The translations under genes were made by a program, and so were the position numbers. The notes under the pieces are model-generated. The model had not been told where the DNA came from. It saw only the letters and a program-made list of their open reading frames with translations, and made no database searches. Positions 50,950 to 60,212 of a DNA stretch of 64,000 nucleotides are shown here, in pieces (within the stretch, counting starts at the first letter, position 1; each line of letters opens with the position of its first letter). Source of the DNA: Holosporaceae bacterium (GTDB lineage Bacteria > Pseudomonadota > Alphaproteobacteria > UBA3830); NCBI GenBank assembly GCA_031288795.1, contig JAITQS010000058.1:1-64000 (forward strand), in the 5' to 3' direction.

Positions 50950-52269
50950 ATGGAAATGAGAAAATATATGAAAATCCTAAAATCACGTAACCTAATGCTG
51001 GCTATTGTTTCGTTGGGATTGCTATTACTAAGCAGCTGTTCCCGGAAGGAAACACTACAGGGCACTCGAGAGGATATAATTACATCAACCACCGCCAGCG
51101 TAGAGCATGATAAAACTCCGGTAACACTGGATAAGGAGGAACTTCTAAACAAAGATATGCCCCAAGCATTTTTTAATGCCGCCCACTGTTATCCGGCTTT
51201 AAAATTTGCGGCTTCCGGCACCGACCTATGGTCATCGAGTTTAGATTTTGAAAACGGTAAAACGCTGAAAATGATTGCTTCTCCGGTCATAGCGGCCGGG
51301 AAAATTTTTTGCCTAGATGCGGCCGGCATAGTCTACGCCCTTGATCAAAAAAACGGCCAAAAAATCTGGAGAACCAGCATTTTAATTGGAGGAAAAGACG
51401 GTCAAATCGGCGGTGCTATTGCCTACGAAAATGGCAGAGTGATCGTCACGTCCAGTTTTTGCGAATGCTTCTCACTGGATGCCCGGGATGGAAAGATTCT
51501 CTGGAGGATAAAGCTTCCGGCGCCCTGCAAAGGAGAAGGAATCACAGTCCATGGAGGAAAAGCGTTCCTCATGTGTGCCAACAGCAGTTTGCAGGTAATA
51601 AATATTGAGACCGGAAAAATTATATGGTCACATTTCGGCACAATTGTGGATTCCCTGTATCTTGGTAGTGCCGGAGTTGCCATTGATGATGGTTTAGTGT
51701 TTTTGGCCTATCCGTCCGGAGAAATATTTGCTCTGCTGGAGGAAACCGGATCTGTCATTTGGGATTCAATGTTTTCGAAGTTTTCATTGACGAATTCTGC
51801 ACATTCTTTTGTACATCCGCGGGCGTGTCCGGTGGTAAAGGATGAGGTGGTGTACTTTGTTGCCTCCAACGAGCAGAGCATCGCTTTCCATAAAAAAACC
51901 GGGAACCGCCTCTGGATTAGCAATTTCGGCGGAGTACAGACACCAACGGTGAACGGCAACAGCATATATATATTTAATTCTAAGTCTGAACTGGTGTGTC
52001 TCAATAAAGATAATGGTAAACTCCGATGGGTCAGTAAGCTTGAGCAGAATCTCGACGATGTCGCAGATTGGTACTCTCAAATCTTGACCAATAAGCATAT
52101 TCTCATGATATCACCAACGGGAAACGTTTTTTTTGTGTCTCCCTATACCGGTAAGGTTGAAAAAAGCATGCTTCTTAGTCACGGGGGTAATATTTCCGTC
52201 AATCCCGTGATTGCAGACGGTGTAATGTATGTGCTCATGAATAATGGCGAACTGGTGGCATACAAATAA
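50950..52269 (+). CDS. bamB: outer-membrane assembly lipoprotein BamB
   Basis: lipobox LLLSSC; PQQ/beta-propeller repeats (YALDQKNGQKIWR, SLDARDGKILWRI, VINIETGKIIWSH). Confidence 0.9.
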   Translation: MEMRKYMKILKSRNLMLAIVSLGLLLLSSCSRKETLQGTREDIITSTTASVEHDKTPVTLDKEELLNKDMPQAFFNAAHCYPALKFAASGTDLWSSSLDFENGKTLKMIASPVIAAGKIFCLDAAGIVYALDQKNGQKIWRTSILIGGKDGQIGGAIAYENGRVIVTSSFCECFSLDARDGKILWRIKLPAPCKGEGITVHGGKAFLMCANSSLQVINIETGKIIWSHFGTIVDSLYLGSAGVAIDDGLVFLAYPSGEIFALLEETGSVIWDSMFSKFSLTNSAHSFVHPRACPVVKDEVVYFVASNEQSIAFHKKTGNRLWISNFGGVQTPTVNGNSIYIFNSKSELVCLNKDNGKLRWVSKLEQNLDDVADWYSQILTNKHILMISPTGNVFFVSPYTGKVEKSMLLSHGGNISVNPVIADGVMYVLMNNGELVAYK

Positions 52270-53607
52270 ATGAAAATAGCCATTATAGGAAGACCCAATG
52301 TGGGAAAGTCCACTCTGTTTAACAGGTTGGTAAAGGAAAAAAATGCCATCGTCGGCGACTTTCCGGGCATAACCCGCGATAGAAAAGTTCATGACGGAGA
52401 ACTCTGGGGACTGAAATTTTTAATCACGGATACTCCCGGAGTCGATCCTTTCTCCTCTGATTCTCTGGGAATTTCCATGAACAAGCAGTCTTTGGCGGCG
52501 ATTAGGGAGTCTAATATTGTATTTTTCGTCATCGACGCCAGGGAGGGAGTTACCAACTATGACCAGGAAATAGCCTCCTGGCTGCGATCGTCCTTCAAAA
52601 CTCTTGGGAATCGCCCGGTTATTCTCATAGAAAACAAATCCGAAGGGAAAAAAAGCGCCGACGTAGTCGAAACTTTGGGATTTGGTGAAGGAGTTGCGTT
52701 GTCCGCTGAGCATAATTTGGGCATGGATGAGCTGTATCAGCGGCTGCAGTCGCTGGACATACCCGCTATTTCCCTACACCAGAAAGATCTCGATTCGGGA
52801 ATAAAAATAGCCATAGTCGGCAGACCAAACGTTGGAAAATCAACGCTCATCAATGCCATTATCGGGGACGATCGACTGCTAACCGGAGAGCAAGCAGGCA
52901 TCACCCGAGATGCCATCCTACTGAAATATAAATTTAAAAACCGTCCCCTAACACTGATGGATACCGCCGGACAACGAAGAAAATCAAAGGTAACGGAAAA
53001 ACTAGAAACAGTCTCCGTCCAGGACGCCTGGAGGTATATCCGCCAGGCAAACGTCGTGGTGGTGCTTATGGATCTGAAAAATCCGCTGGAAAATCAGGAT
53101 ATTAGCATCGCTAGTAAAGCTTTCGACGAGGGAAAAATCGTGATTTTCGCCTTTAATAAAAGCGATACCGTGGAAAATGCCCATGAAATTCTAAAAAACA
53201 TTCAAAAACGAGTGGAAAAAGAATTTGCACAACTTCCGGGAGTTGCCTGTCTGCTGGTGTCGGCGAAAGAAAAAAAAGGACTCGCAAGAATATTCAATGT
53301 TTCATTCCAATTATACGACGACTGGTGCAAACGCATCTCCACCAGTTCTCTCAATAAATGGTTTCCAACAGCGATCGCAAAAAATCCTCCGCCCTTGGTA
53401 AATGGTATGCCCATAAAATTGAAATACATATCTCAAACCAATACCAAACCGCCGACCTTCGTGATATTTGCCAATCGAGCGGAGCATTTGCCTGTCAGCT
53501 ATGAACGCTATCTGCTGAACAATTTGCGCAGTTCTTTTAATTTGTACGGAATTCCACTGCGCCTTTTCGTGAGACAGCGGCAAAATCCCCACGATCCGAA
53601 TGCCTAG
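52270..53607 (+). CDS. der: ribosome biogenesis GTPase Der
   Basis: two G domains: IGRPNVGKSTLFN and VGRPNVGKSTLIN, KH-like C-terminus. Confidence 0.98.
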   Translation: MKIAIIGRPNVGKSTLFNRLVKEKNAIVGDFPGITRDRKVHDGELWGLKFLITDTPGVDPFSSDSLGISMNKQSLAAIRESNIVFFVIDAREGVTNYDQEIASWLRSSFKTLGNRPVILIENKSEGKKSADVVETLGFGEGVALSAEHNLGMDELYQRLQSLDIPAISLHQKDLDSGIKIAIVGRPNVGKSTLINAIIGDDRLLTGEQAGITRDAILLKYKFKNRPLTLMDTAGQRRKSKVTEKLETVSVQDAWRYIRQANVVVVLMDLKNPLENQDISIASKAFDEGKIVIFAFNKSDTVENAHEILKNIQKRVEKEFAQLPGVACLLVSAKEKKGLARIFNVSFQLYDDWCKRISTSSLNKWFPTAIAKNPPPLVNGMPIKLKYISQTNTKPPTFVIFANRAEHLPVSYERYLLNNLRSSFNLYGIPLRLFVRQRQNPHDPNA

Positions 53608-56600
53608 ACATTCGAAATAATTTTTTCCACAGTAATGGTTTCGTCCGCCAGTATTTTTCGAAGCGCTGCCATATATTCGTCTCGAAAAATATTTATGGTT
53701 TTTTCTCGAAAAAGATCTCGACAATATTCAATGGTCACATCCAAACGCCCATTATTTTCTAGGATGTTGACCTCCATATCAAAATTGCAAAATTCGTTGT
53801 GAAAGGGCAGAAAATCGATGGTAAATTCATCATTTTTGCAACTGAACTTTGGCGTATTTTGCACCAAAAACGCCACCCGATAGGGCAGTACCTCGGGAAA
53901 ATTTTGCAAATTTCTCGTGACTTCCTCCGGTGGAATATGCGAATGCCGCTGCGCTTCCAGCACTGTGTTTTTTATCCGCGTCAAAAACGTAGCGAATTTT
54001 TCATGGAGATCTATTTGCGAGCGTATTGCCAGCATATTGGAAAAATATCCCACAATGTTTTCTATTTTTCCGCTGGATCTATTGGCGATTGCGGAACCGA
54101 CAACTATGTCTTTTTGGCCGGAATATTTGCTCATTAATAGCTTGAAAACACCCAAAAGCATCATGTATACGGTTATTCGCTGATGGTCTGAAAATTCTCT
54201 TATTTTTATGTAGGTGTCGGCGTCTATTGAAAAATAAATCATAGCGCCGTTGTGGGATTCCAGGTTGTCACGCTCGGAATCGTAGTTCAGTTCTAATAGC
54301 GGAATAGCGCGCAGTTGTTTTTCCCAATAAAGCTGCTGTTTTTTTCGACCATCCGTGGCGCTCCATTTTAATTCTGCCTCCACAAAATCAACATATTCGA
54401 AATCCAATGGCGGAGGGATGTAATCTTCATTTTCTTCCAAAGCGCCATAGCAATCGAAGAGGCTTTTTAGGAAAACTCCCAGGGACCAATGGTCGAAAAT
54501 TATGTGATGCATATTAAATAGGATCACGAATTCCGTTGATGATTTCTTAAAAATGATTACCTGCAGTGCCGTAATTTGCAAATCAAAAAAACCGCTAATG
54601 ACATTGCGTATTTCGTGATTGATTTTTGTCTGAGCGTCATCGACGGCGGAGAAATCCATTTCCCGGATTCGCTGATGATTATTTTTAAGATATTTCTGCC
54701 GATAATCACCATTTTTTTCATAAAATATCATGCCCAGCTCTTTTTGCTGATCGATAATCAATTCCAGACTTTTTTTAAATAATTCGACCCTAAAGTTCCC
54801 CTCCAGCTGAAGACAAAAATATACATTTTCGCGGGGAGCTTTTTGAATATTTTGTGCTTCTTCCCCTAAGATTTCGTTTTGCAAATGGGACAACGGGAAT
54901 TCATTTTCGTAATTGAATTTTGATTTAGTTTGTTTATCCAGAAAAGCGGCAAATGAATTTTTTTCATCATTCGGTTGGGGAGAATCGATTTTTTTTAGGA
55001 TGTCATCGACGGTATCTGCGAATAAAACATCAGCGATTGACAATTCTATTCCCAAGTATAATCGGAACTGGGAAATTATGCGGGTAGCCGAAAGGGAATC
55101 CAGACCGATGCTATTAATTTTTGTGTCTTTTGCCACGGGATCTGTGATTTTTCCAATGGAGGCTATAATTTTTATTATTTTTGTTAGGTGGTCATCGTCT
55201 GGAGATATGTGAATTTCGGTTTCTCTCTGGTCGAAATCATATTTATATAGAATTTTCAATTGTCCGGTAGCGTACAAGCGCTTGCACTCGTGACGCTGCA
55301 ATTTTCCTACGCTGGTTTTGGGAATGGCGTTTGGTTCGAGCATGAGCACCGTATGGGGAGATATTCCGATGGCGGCTAATATTTTATTACGCATTGTCAG
55401 AGCCATCTGCTCTCCTTCTTTTGGAGTGATGGACTGCGCAATTTCGATGGCCGCCACCAAGCGTTCTTCTCCACCGACAACCAGGGCAAAGCTCAGGTAG
55501 TTATCGGACAGTCGTGGATCCTCCTGGGGCAAGCATGCATCGACGTCGTTGAAGTGTATATTTTTTCCTCTTATGATCACGAAATCCTTTAGGCGACCGC
55601 AGACAAATAGGTTATTGTGGTCATCGAAAAACCCCAAATCTCCACTGCAAAAATATTTTTTGGGATCTCCCTCGATTTTTCCATTAAATGCAGAATTGAG
55701 TTCTTCGTTTATGTATCCGCCGGTGATTCCCGGTGAGTCTATATAGATTTCGCCCACTTCGTAGGGGGCGCAGGGGATTGATCCACCGGACAACGATTCT
55801 ACGATTTTTATTGTGCATCCGGGCAGAGGCACACCGCAGCTGGCGACGGGACCGTCGAAAAAATTATGCGCACCTTTTTTGGGCTGCGTTGGAGGCGATA
55901 GCTCAGCACTAATACCTCCGGCCACGGCGGCTACGCACTCCGTCATGCCGTAGAAACTGCGAAAAGTACGGGCGGAAAAACCATATTTTTCAAACGTATT
56001 TATGAAATTTTTTAGGGTTGAATCTTTTATAATCTGGGATGCATTGAAGGCCACTTTCCAGGAAGACAGATCCAAATTTTGTAGATCCTGGGGGTGAGCG
56101 AGTTCTACACATAAATCGTAGGCAAAATTCGGTGCTCCCGTGAGTGTTCCCCCATATTTATGCATTGTTTTTAGCCAACCAAGGGGATATTTCACAAACG
56201 ATTCCGGCGGCATTAGCACTCCCATTGCTCCCACAAACAGGCTTTGCACCATCAAGACATTCAATCCGGCCGTATGATACAATGGCAACCAGCTTACAAT
56301 CGTGGAATCTTCGCGGGCATCCATTGAGTCGCGAATTATTTGGGCATGATTATATAAGCTTTTATGCAATAATTTTATTCCCTTGGGCATGCCGGTCGAT
56401 CCGGAAGTGTAGCTCAGGTAGGCGATGTCTTCTGGAGCTACTTCCGAGCAGCAATAGAAGTGGTCGCCGGGACAAAAATCGTCAAGACAAATAATCTTTG
56501 ACGACATTTTTTTTGTTGGGAAGAAATCATGTGCTAAGTCAACTATGTTTTTCGTTGTTATGATGGAAGATGTCGCCGAATCCGCCATAATTCCGGTCAA

Positions 56601-56900
56601 ATTTTCCCAAAACCTACGATTATGCGGTTCTGGTTTCGAAAGAATTGGACAAACTCCACACAATAGGCAGCCGTAAAATGCCTTCAGCAGACTCAGGTCG
56701 GAATTTAATAGTAAAACTACATTTTCCCCTCGTTTAAAATTATTTTTATGCAAGAAATAGGAAAACGAAGAGGTCTCCCGAAATAAATTTTCATAGGATA
56801 TGCGTTCTACTTCTTCGGCAGATTCGTTCAATCCGATGTATGCGATTTTTTTTTCCAGGCTTCTGTTTTTTAATGTATCCAAAATAGTTTTGTTATTCAT
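53604..56900 (-). CDS. NRPS-like trimodular protein: FAAL/acyl-AMP ligase, peptidyl carrier, condensation domain
   Basis: AYLSYTSGSTGMPKGIKLLHKSL, FRSFYGMTECVAAVAGG, YFCSGDLGFF, FVCGRLKDFVIIRGKNI; INSIGLDSLSATRII (Ppant Ser); FNMHHIIFDHWSLG (condensation His motif), VVGSAIANRSSG. Confidence 0.92.
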   Translation of the reverse strand: MNNKTILDTLKNRSLEKKIAYIGLNESAEEVERISYENLFRETSSFSYFLHKNNFKRGENVVLLLNSDLSLLKAFYGCLLCGVCPILSKPEPHNRRFWENLTGIMADSATSSIITTKNIVDLAHDFFPTKKMSSKIICLDDFCPGDHFYCCSEVAPEDIAYLSYTSGSTGMPKGIKLLHKSLYNHAQIIRDSMDAREDSTIVSWLPLYHTAGLNVLMVQSLFVGAMGVLMPPESFVKYPLGWLKTMHKYGGTLTGAPNFAYDLCVELAHPQDLQNLDLSSWKVAFNASQIIKDSTLKNFINTFEKYGFSARTFRSFYGMTECVAAVAGGISAELSPPTQPKKGAHNFFDGPVASCGVPLPGCTIKIVESLSGGSIPCAPYEVGEIYIDSPGITGGYINEELNSAFNGKIEGDPKKYFCSGDLGFFDDHNNLFVCGRLKDFVIIRGKNIHFNDVDACLPQEDPRLSDNYLSFALVVGGEERLVAAIEIAQSITPKEGEQMALTMRNKILAAIGISPHTVLMLEPNAIPKTSVGKLQRHECKRLYATGQLKILYKYDFDQRETEIHISPDDDHLTKIIKIIASIGKITDPVAKDTKINSIGLDSLSATRIISQFRLYLGIELSIADVLFADTVDDILKKIDSPQPNDEKNSFAAFLDKQTKSKFNYENEFPLSHLQNEILGEEAQNIQKAPRENVYFCLQLEGNFRVELFKKSLELIIDQQKELGMIFYEKNGDYRQKYLKNNHQRIREMDFSAVDDAQTKINHEIRNVISGFFDLQITALQVIIFKKSSTEFVILFNMHHIIFDHWSLGVFLKSLFDCYGALEENEDYIPPPLDFEYVDFVEAELKWSATDGRKKQQLYWEKQLRAIPLLELNYDSERDNLESHNGAMIYFSIDADTYIKIREFSDHQRITVYMMLLGVFKLLMSKYSGQKDIVVGSAIANRSSGKIENIVGYFSNMLAIRSQIDLHEKFATFLTRIKNTVLEAQRHSHIPPEEVTRNLQNFPEVLPYRVAFLVQNTPKFSCKNDEFTIDFLPFHNEFCNFDMEVNILENNGRLDVTIEYCRDLFREKTINIFRDEYMAALRKILADETITVEKIISNV

Positions 56901-57790
56901 TAATCACCTATATTTATTACACCAACAGAGGCGGTGCCCCATTTTTTTTTAAATGCGACTAGGCTATCATAATGCGATATACCCATGTCAAAAACATTTT
57001 TATGATCAGCGATGCTATTTTTTATGGCCTGCCACAGCACCATATAATTGGGGCAACAGCTTCTATAGTTTAAGTCGGTACCATTTAGATAATAGAATAC
57101 TTCGTTTTCTCCTTGTATAAAAACAGAAATACAAACCAGCAAATTGTTCAGGTATCCGCCCCAAAAATGACATATATTTGAAGCATACATTCTTTGAAAA
57201 AATAAAAAATCTGTACAATAGGGGGACCCAACTCTTTTTTGAGTGGAAGTCAGCAAGTAGTGAGCCCATGATAAATCCGTCTCCGCAATTAACTTCACGG
57301 TTACGTTATTTTTTTGTGCTTTTCTAATGCTATTTCTTGCATTTCCGCTAATTACATTTCGGAACATATGGTCGCTGTCCTGTGCCAGCCGTATGATATT
57401 AGTTTGCGAACTACGTCCCAACATTTTACCAGATTTATAGGCGAGAAGGTCGCTGGGATAGGCAACAATTCTGCGGCATTTTCTCTGGAGATCGTCGCTT
57501 ATTAATTGCACCATATCATCGAGGTAATTCAAGGATTCCGGTGCGCCAAAAACAGGTAATGGTCCTCCGTATCCAATAAACCCCACCTGATAGAGGAAGT
57601 CGTCGTATATGTAGCAGGGAATCAAAAAGCTTCCTTCGGGTGTTTTTGCCAAATATCTCACGAACCTTAGGGAAAACGATTTTTCCACCATGCTAACCCA
57701 TTTCTGCTGCAAAAAAACGGAGGAAACATTGGATGTTTTTCTAGCTTCTTCCCATTCGTCAATATTTATTTTTTTTATAGTAGTTTTCAT
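56900..57790 (-). CDS. GNAT/FemAB-like acyl- or aminoacyl-transferase
   Basis: FLQQKWVSMVEKSF, ARNSIRKAQKNNVTVKL, NEVFYYLNGTDLNYRSCCPNYMVLWQAIKNSIADHKNVFDMG typical of FemAB/BioF2-like fold. Confidence 0.75.
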   Translation of the reverse strand: MKTTIKKINIDEWEEARKTSNVSSVFLQQKWVSMVEKSFSLRFVRYLAKTPEGSFLIPCYIYDDFLYQVGFIGYGGPLPVFGAPESLNYLDDMVQLISDDLQRKCRRIVAYPSDLLAYKSGKMLGRSSQTNIIRLAQDSDHMFRNVISGNARNSIRKAQKNNVTVKLIAETDLSWAHYLLTSTQKRVGSPYCTDFLFFQRMYASNICHFWGGYLNNLLVCISVFIQGENEVFYYLNGTDLNYRSCCPNYMVLWQAIKNSIADHKNVFDMGISHYDSLVAFKKKWGTASVGVINIGD

Positions 57791-58925
57791 ATTTTTTCAA
57801 TGCCTCTATAAGTTGTTGGACATCCTGATGATATCTACTAAACGGAAGAATCAATATATTTTTGCGGATGTTTTCGGCAATACTATTCGCAGGAGCATCA
57901 AAATTTTTTGGATAATACCAGGTAGTTTCTATTCCTAATTCACTAAGTTTTTTTCCAACAGAATATCTTTTGCCTTCGAGATGTAGAGCAAAAATTGACG
58001 GAATTGCTTCCATTTCCACATATCTTAAACTGGAATGTCCAAAGATATTTTTCAAACATTTTTCTAGACTATAATAATTTTTCTCCTGCTGTTTTTCGTC
58101 GATCATGCGGGACAAATTTTCATAAGCCTTTGCTGCATTTTTTTCAGAAATCATCTGATATTTTCTAGTAAATTTATTCAGCACAGATTGTTGAAATTCG
58201 TGATTTAAAAAGTCATAGCGATCCTGAAAAAATTTGCTTTCGCAGATGAAATCGCTGAAAAAATCGCCGGAGATTATATTCATTAAATTTTGGGTAAAGT
58301 TTTTTCCGAAGAAGATTAATGCACCGCCTCCGCTACTTTGGGATGGTTTAGAATGTCCAAATGAGAGCGCATAAGATACGTAATCGCATTTAATTATTTT
58401 ATTTTTATCAAACATTGCGTCGTAGGTTTGGCAGACATCAATCAAACAATATTTTTTTTGGTTAGCAATTTTTTCCACGAAGCTATCAAAATTTTTATGG
58501 ACAAACAAATGGGGAATAATAAAAAAATTGCATTCCTGTTCTAGACATTGCCTATGACTATTTTCATTGAAACATAATTTTTCGTCCAGGGAATAAAAAC
58601 GATAGGTAATGTTGTTCATACGCAGTAGCAGCAGCACTCGATTACAGAAGAAATCTGGTACTGCGGCTACGATTTTTTCATTTTTCGCGGCGGCTTTTAG
58701 GGCGGCCACGATGGCTTCTGTTCCAGATTCGAAAAAGCATATATTTTTCTGGAGGACGTTCAATTTTTTTTTCAAAAAAAAACTCAAAAGTTTCCGGGGG
58801 TTATTGATATTTTCTTGGAGCAGGGTATCCGTAGGAGGATGCAACATTGGATACAAACAAACCTTATATTCGTTTGGTTTGGGTATAAAAAATGAATTAC
58901 ATTTGCTTTCGTTATCGGGATCCAT
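57759..58925 (-). CDS. DegT/DnrJ/EryC1-like PLP-dependent aminotransferase
   Basis: CFFESGTEAIVAALKAA, YCLIDVCQTYDA, ALSFGHSKPSQSSGGGALIFF (candidate Schiff-base Lys). Confidence 0.75.
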   Translation of the reverse strand: MDPDNESKCNSFFIPKPNEYKVCLYPMLHPPTDTLLQENINNPRKLLSFFLKKKLNVLQKNICFFESGTEAIVAALKAAAKNEKIVAAVPDFFCNRVLLLLRMNNITYRFYSLDEKLCFNENSHRQCLEQECNFFIIPHLFVHKNFDSFVEKIANQKKYCLIDVCQTYDAMFDKNKIIKCDYVSYALSFGHSKPSQSSGGGALIFFGKNFTQNLMNIISGDFFSDFICESKFFQDRYDFLNHEFQQSVLNKFTRKYQMISEKNAAKAYENLSRMIDEKQQEKNYYSLEKCLKNIFGHSSLRYVEMEAIPSIFALHLEGKRYSVGKKLSELGIETTWYYPKNFDAPANSIAENIRKNILILPFSRYHQDVQQLIEALKKYENYYKKNKY

Positions 58926-59989
58926 TATTTTGTTTTTGTTTTTTTAAATGTGGAAAGACTGGGGTCTTCGCTTATCATTTCTTCGGCAATTTGCACACTA
59001 TTTAGGGCGGCTCCTTTTCTTATATTATCGGAGGCGATCCAGTATAGGAGTCCATTTTTTACCGTTGGATCTTTTCTAATTCTACTAACAAAGACGGCGT
59101 CTTCGTTTTGGATATCGATGGGGGTAGCGAAGGCTCCGGCTTCTTCTCTTCGATCTATGGTGAGAATTCCATCGAAATTTTCAAAGACGTCGTAGACATT
59201 TTCTTCCGTTATGGGCTTACTAAATTCGCAGGCAACGGACATGCAATGGCCAACGAAAACCGGAACTCTCACGCATGTGACCGCCACTCGTATATCCGAC
59301 TTTAGAACTTTGCAGACCTCAAATGAGATTTTTTCTTCTTCTTCGCTGGTGCCGGAACTCGATATATTTCCTATTGCCGGAATGACATTATAGGCTATCT
59401 GCTTGGGGAAAACATGCACACTTGGCGAAGATGCGGATATTATGCTGCGACTTTGGTCATATAATTCATCTATGGCTTTTTTGCCGGCTCCGGAGACCGA
59501 CTGATATGTGGAAACAACTGCTCTTTTGAGAGGAGCTATTTCTCCCAGGGCTTTTAATGTCATGCTCAGGGGTACTGCCACGCAGTTGGGAGTGGAAACA
59601 ATCCCCAGCGCTGCTCCTTTTCGCAGTACTTTGGCGTTGACTTCGGGAACTATCAGTGGAACCTTGGGATTCAACCTAAAATAGGATGACTTATCTATGA
59701 TCACACAACCATTATCCGTTACGTCTTCGGCATATTTCCTCGAGACGGCACTTCCGGCGCAGAAAAAAACGAGTTGTATAGTGGAAAAATCTACGTCGGA
59801 AAAACGTTGGACATGTAGGCTTTTGCTTTTGTATGATACTTCTTTCCCCACTGATCTTTCCGATGCAATTGCCACAATGTTAGCTACGGGAAAATTTCTT
59901 TCGGCAAGAATTTGCAAAGTTTTCATTCCGGTATTCCCTGTGGCACCAACAACCGCTACGTTGTACTCTTTAGCGTATTTCATTACCAT
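58925..59989 (-). CDS. asd: aspartate-semialdehyde dehydrogenase
   Basis: VAVVGATGNTGMKTLQIL, IIDKSSYFRLNPKVPLIVPEVN, STPNCVAVPLSMTL active Cys, VPVFVGHCMSV. Confidence 0.95.
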   Translation of the reverse strand: MVMKYAKEYNVAVVGATGNTGMKTLQILAERNFPVANIVAIASERSVGKEVSYKSKSLHVQRFSDVDFSTIQLVFFCAGSAVSRKYAEDVTDNGCVIIDKSSYFRLNPKVPLIVPEVNAKVLRKGAALGIVSTPNCVAVPLSMTLKALGEIAPLKRAVVSTYQSVSGAGKKAIDELYDQSRSIISASSPSVHVFPKQIAYNVIPAIGNISSSGTSEEEEKISFEVCKVLKSDIRVAVTCVRVPVFVGHCMSVACEFSKPITEENVYDVFENFDGILTIDRREEAGAFATPIDIQNEDAVFVSRIRKDPTVKNGLLYWIASDNIRKGAALNSVQIAEEMISEDPSLSTFKKTKTK

Positions 59990-60106
59990 ATCCTTACAAT
60001 AAAATAATATCTGATTAGTTATTGTAGAACCTAATCGTCATTAACTCAAAGAAAAAATGAAACCCAAAGGGATGAAAGTTTATAAATTGTAGATATCGAG
60101 TATTTT

Positions 60107-60187
60107 AGAGACTGTTGCATAATGGACCAGGATGGGGCTTTTGTGTAAAATAGCACCAATGTGACCGTTGCATATGCGAGAAAAGTC
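60107..60187. repeat. dispersed intergenic repeat, copy F
   Basis: GAGACTGTTGCATAATGG followed ~50 nt later by GACCGTTGCATATGCGAGAAAA, which matches the reverse complement of copy D (GACCGTTGCATTGCGAGAAAA). Confidence 0.5.
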
Positions 60188-60212
60188 CTTCTCCATTGGC
60201 ACAAACATTTCT

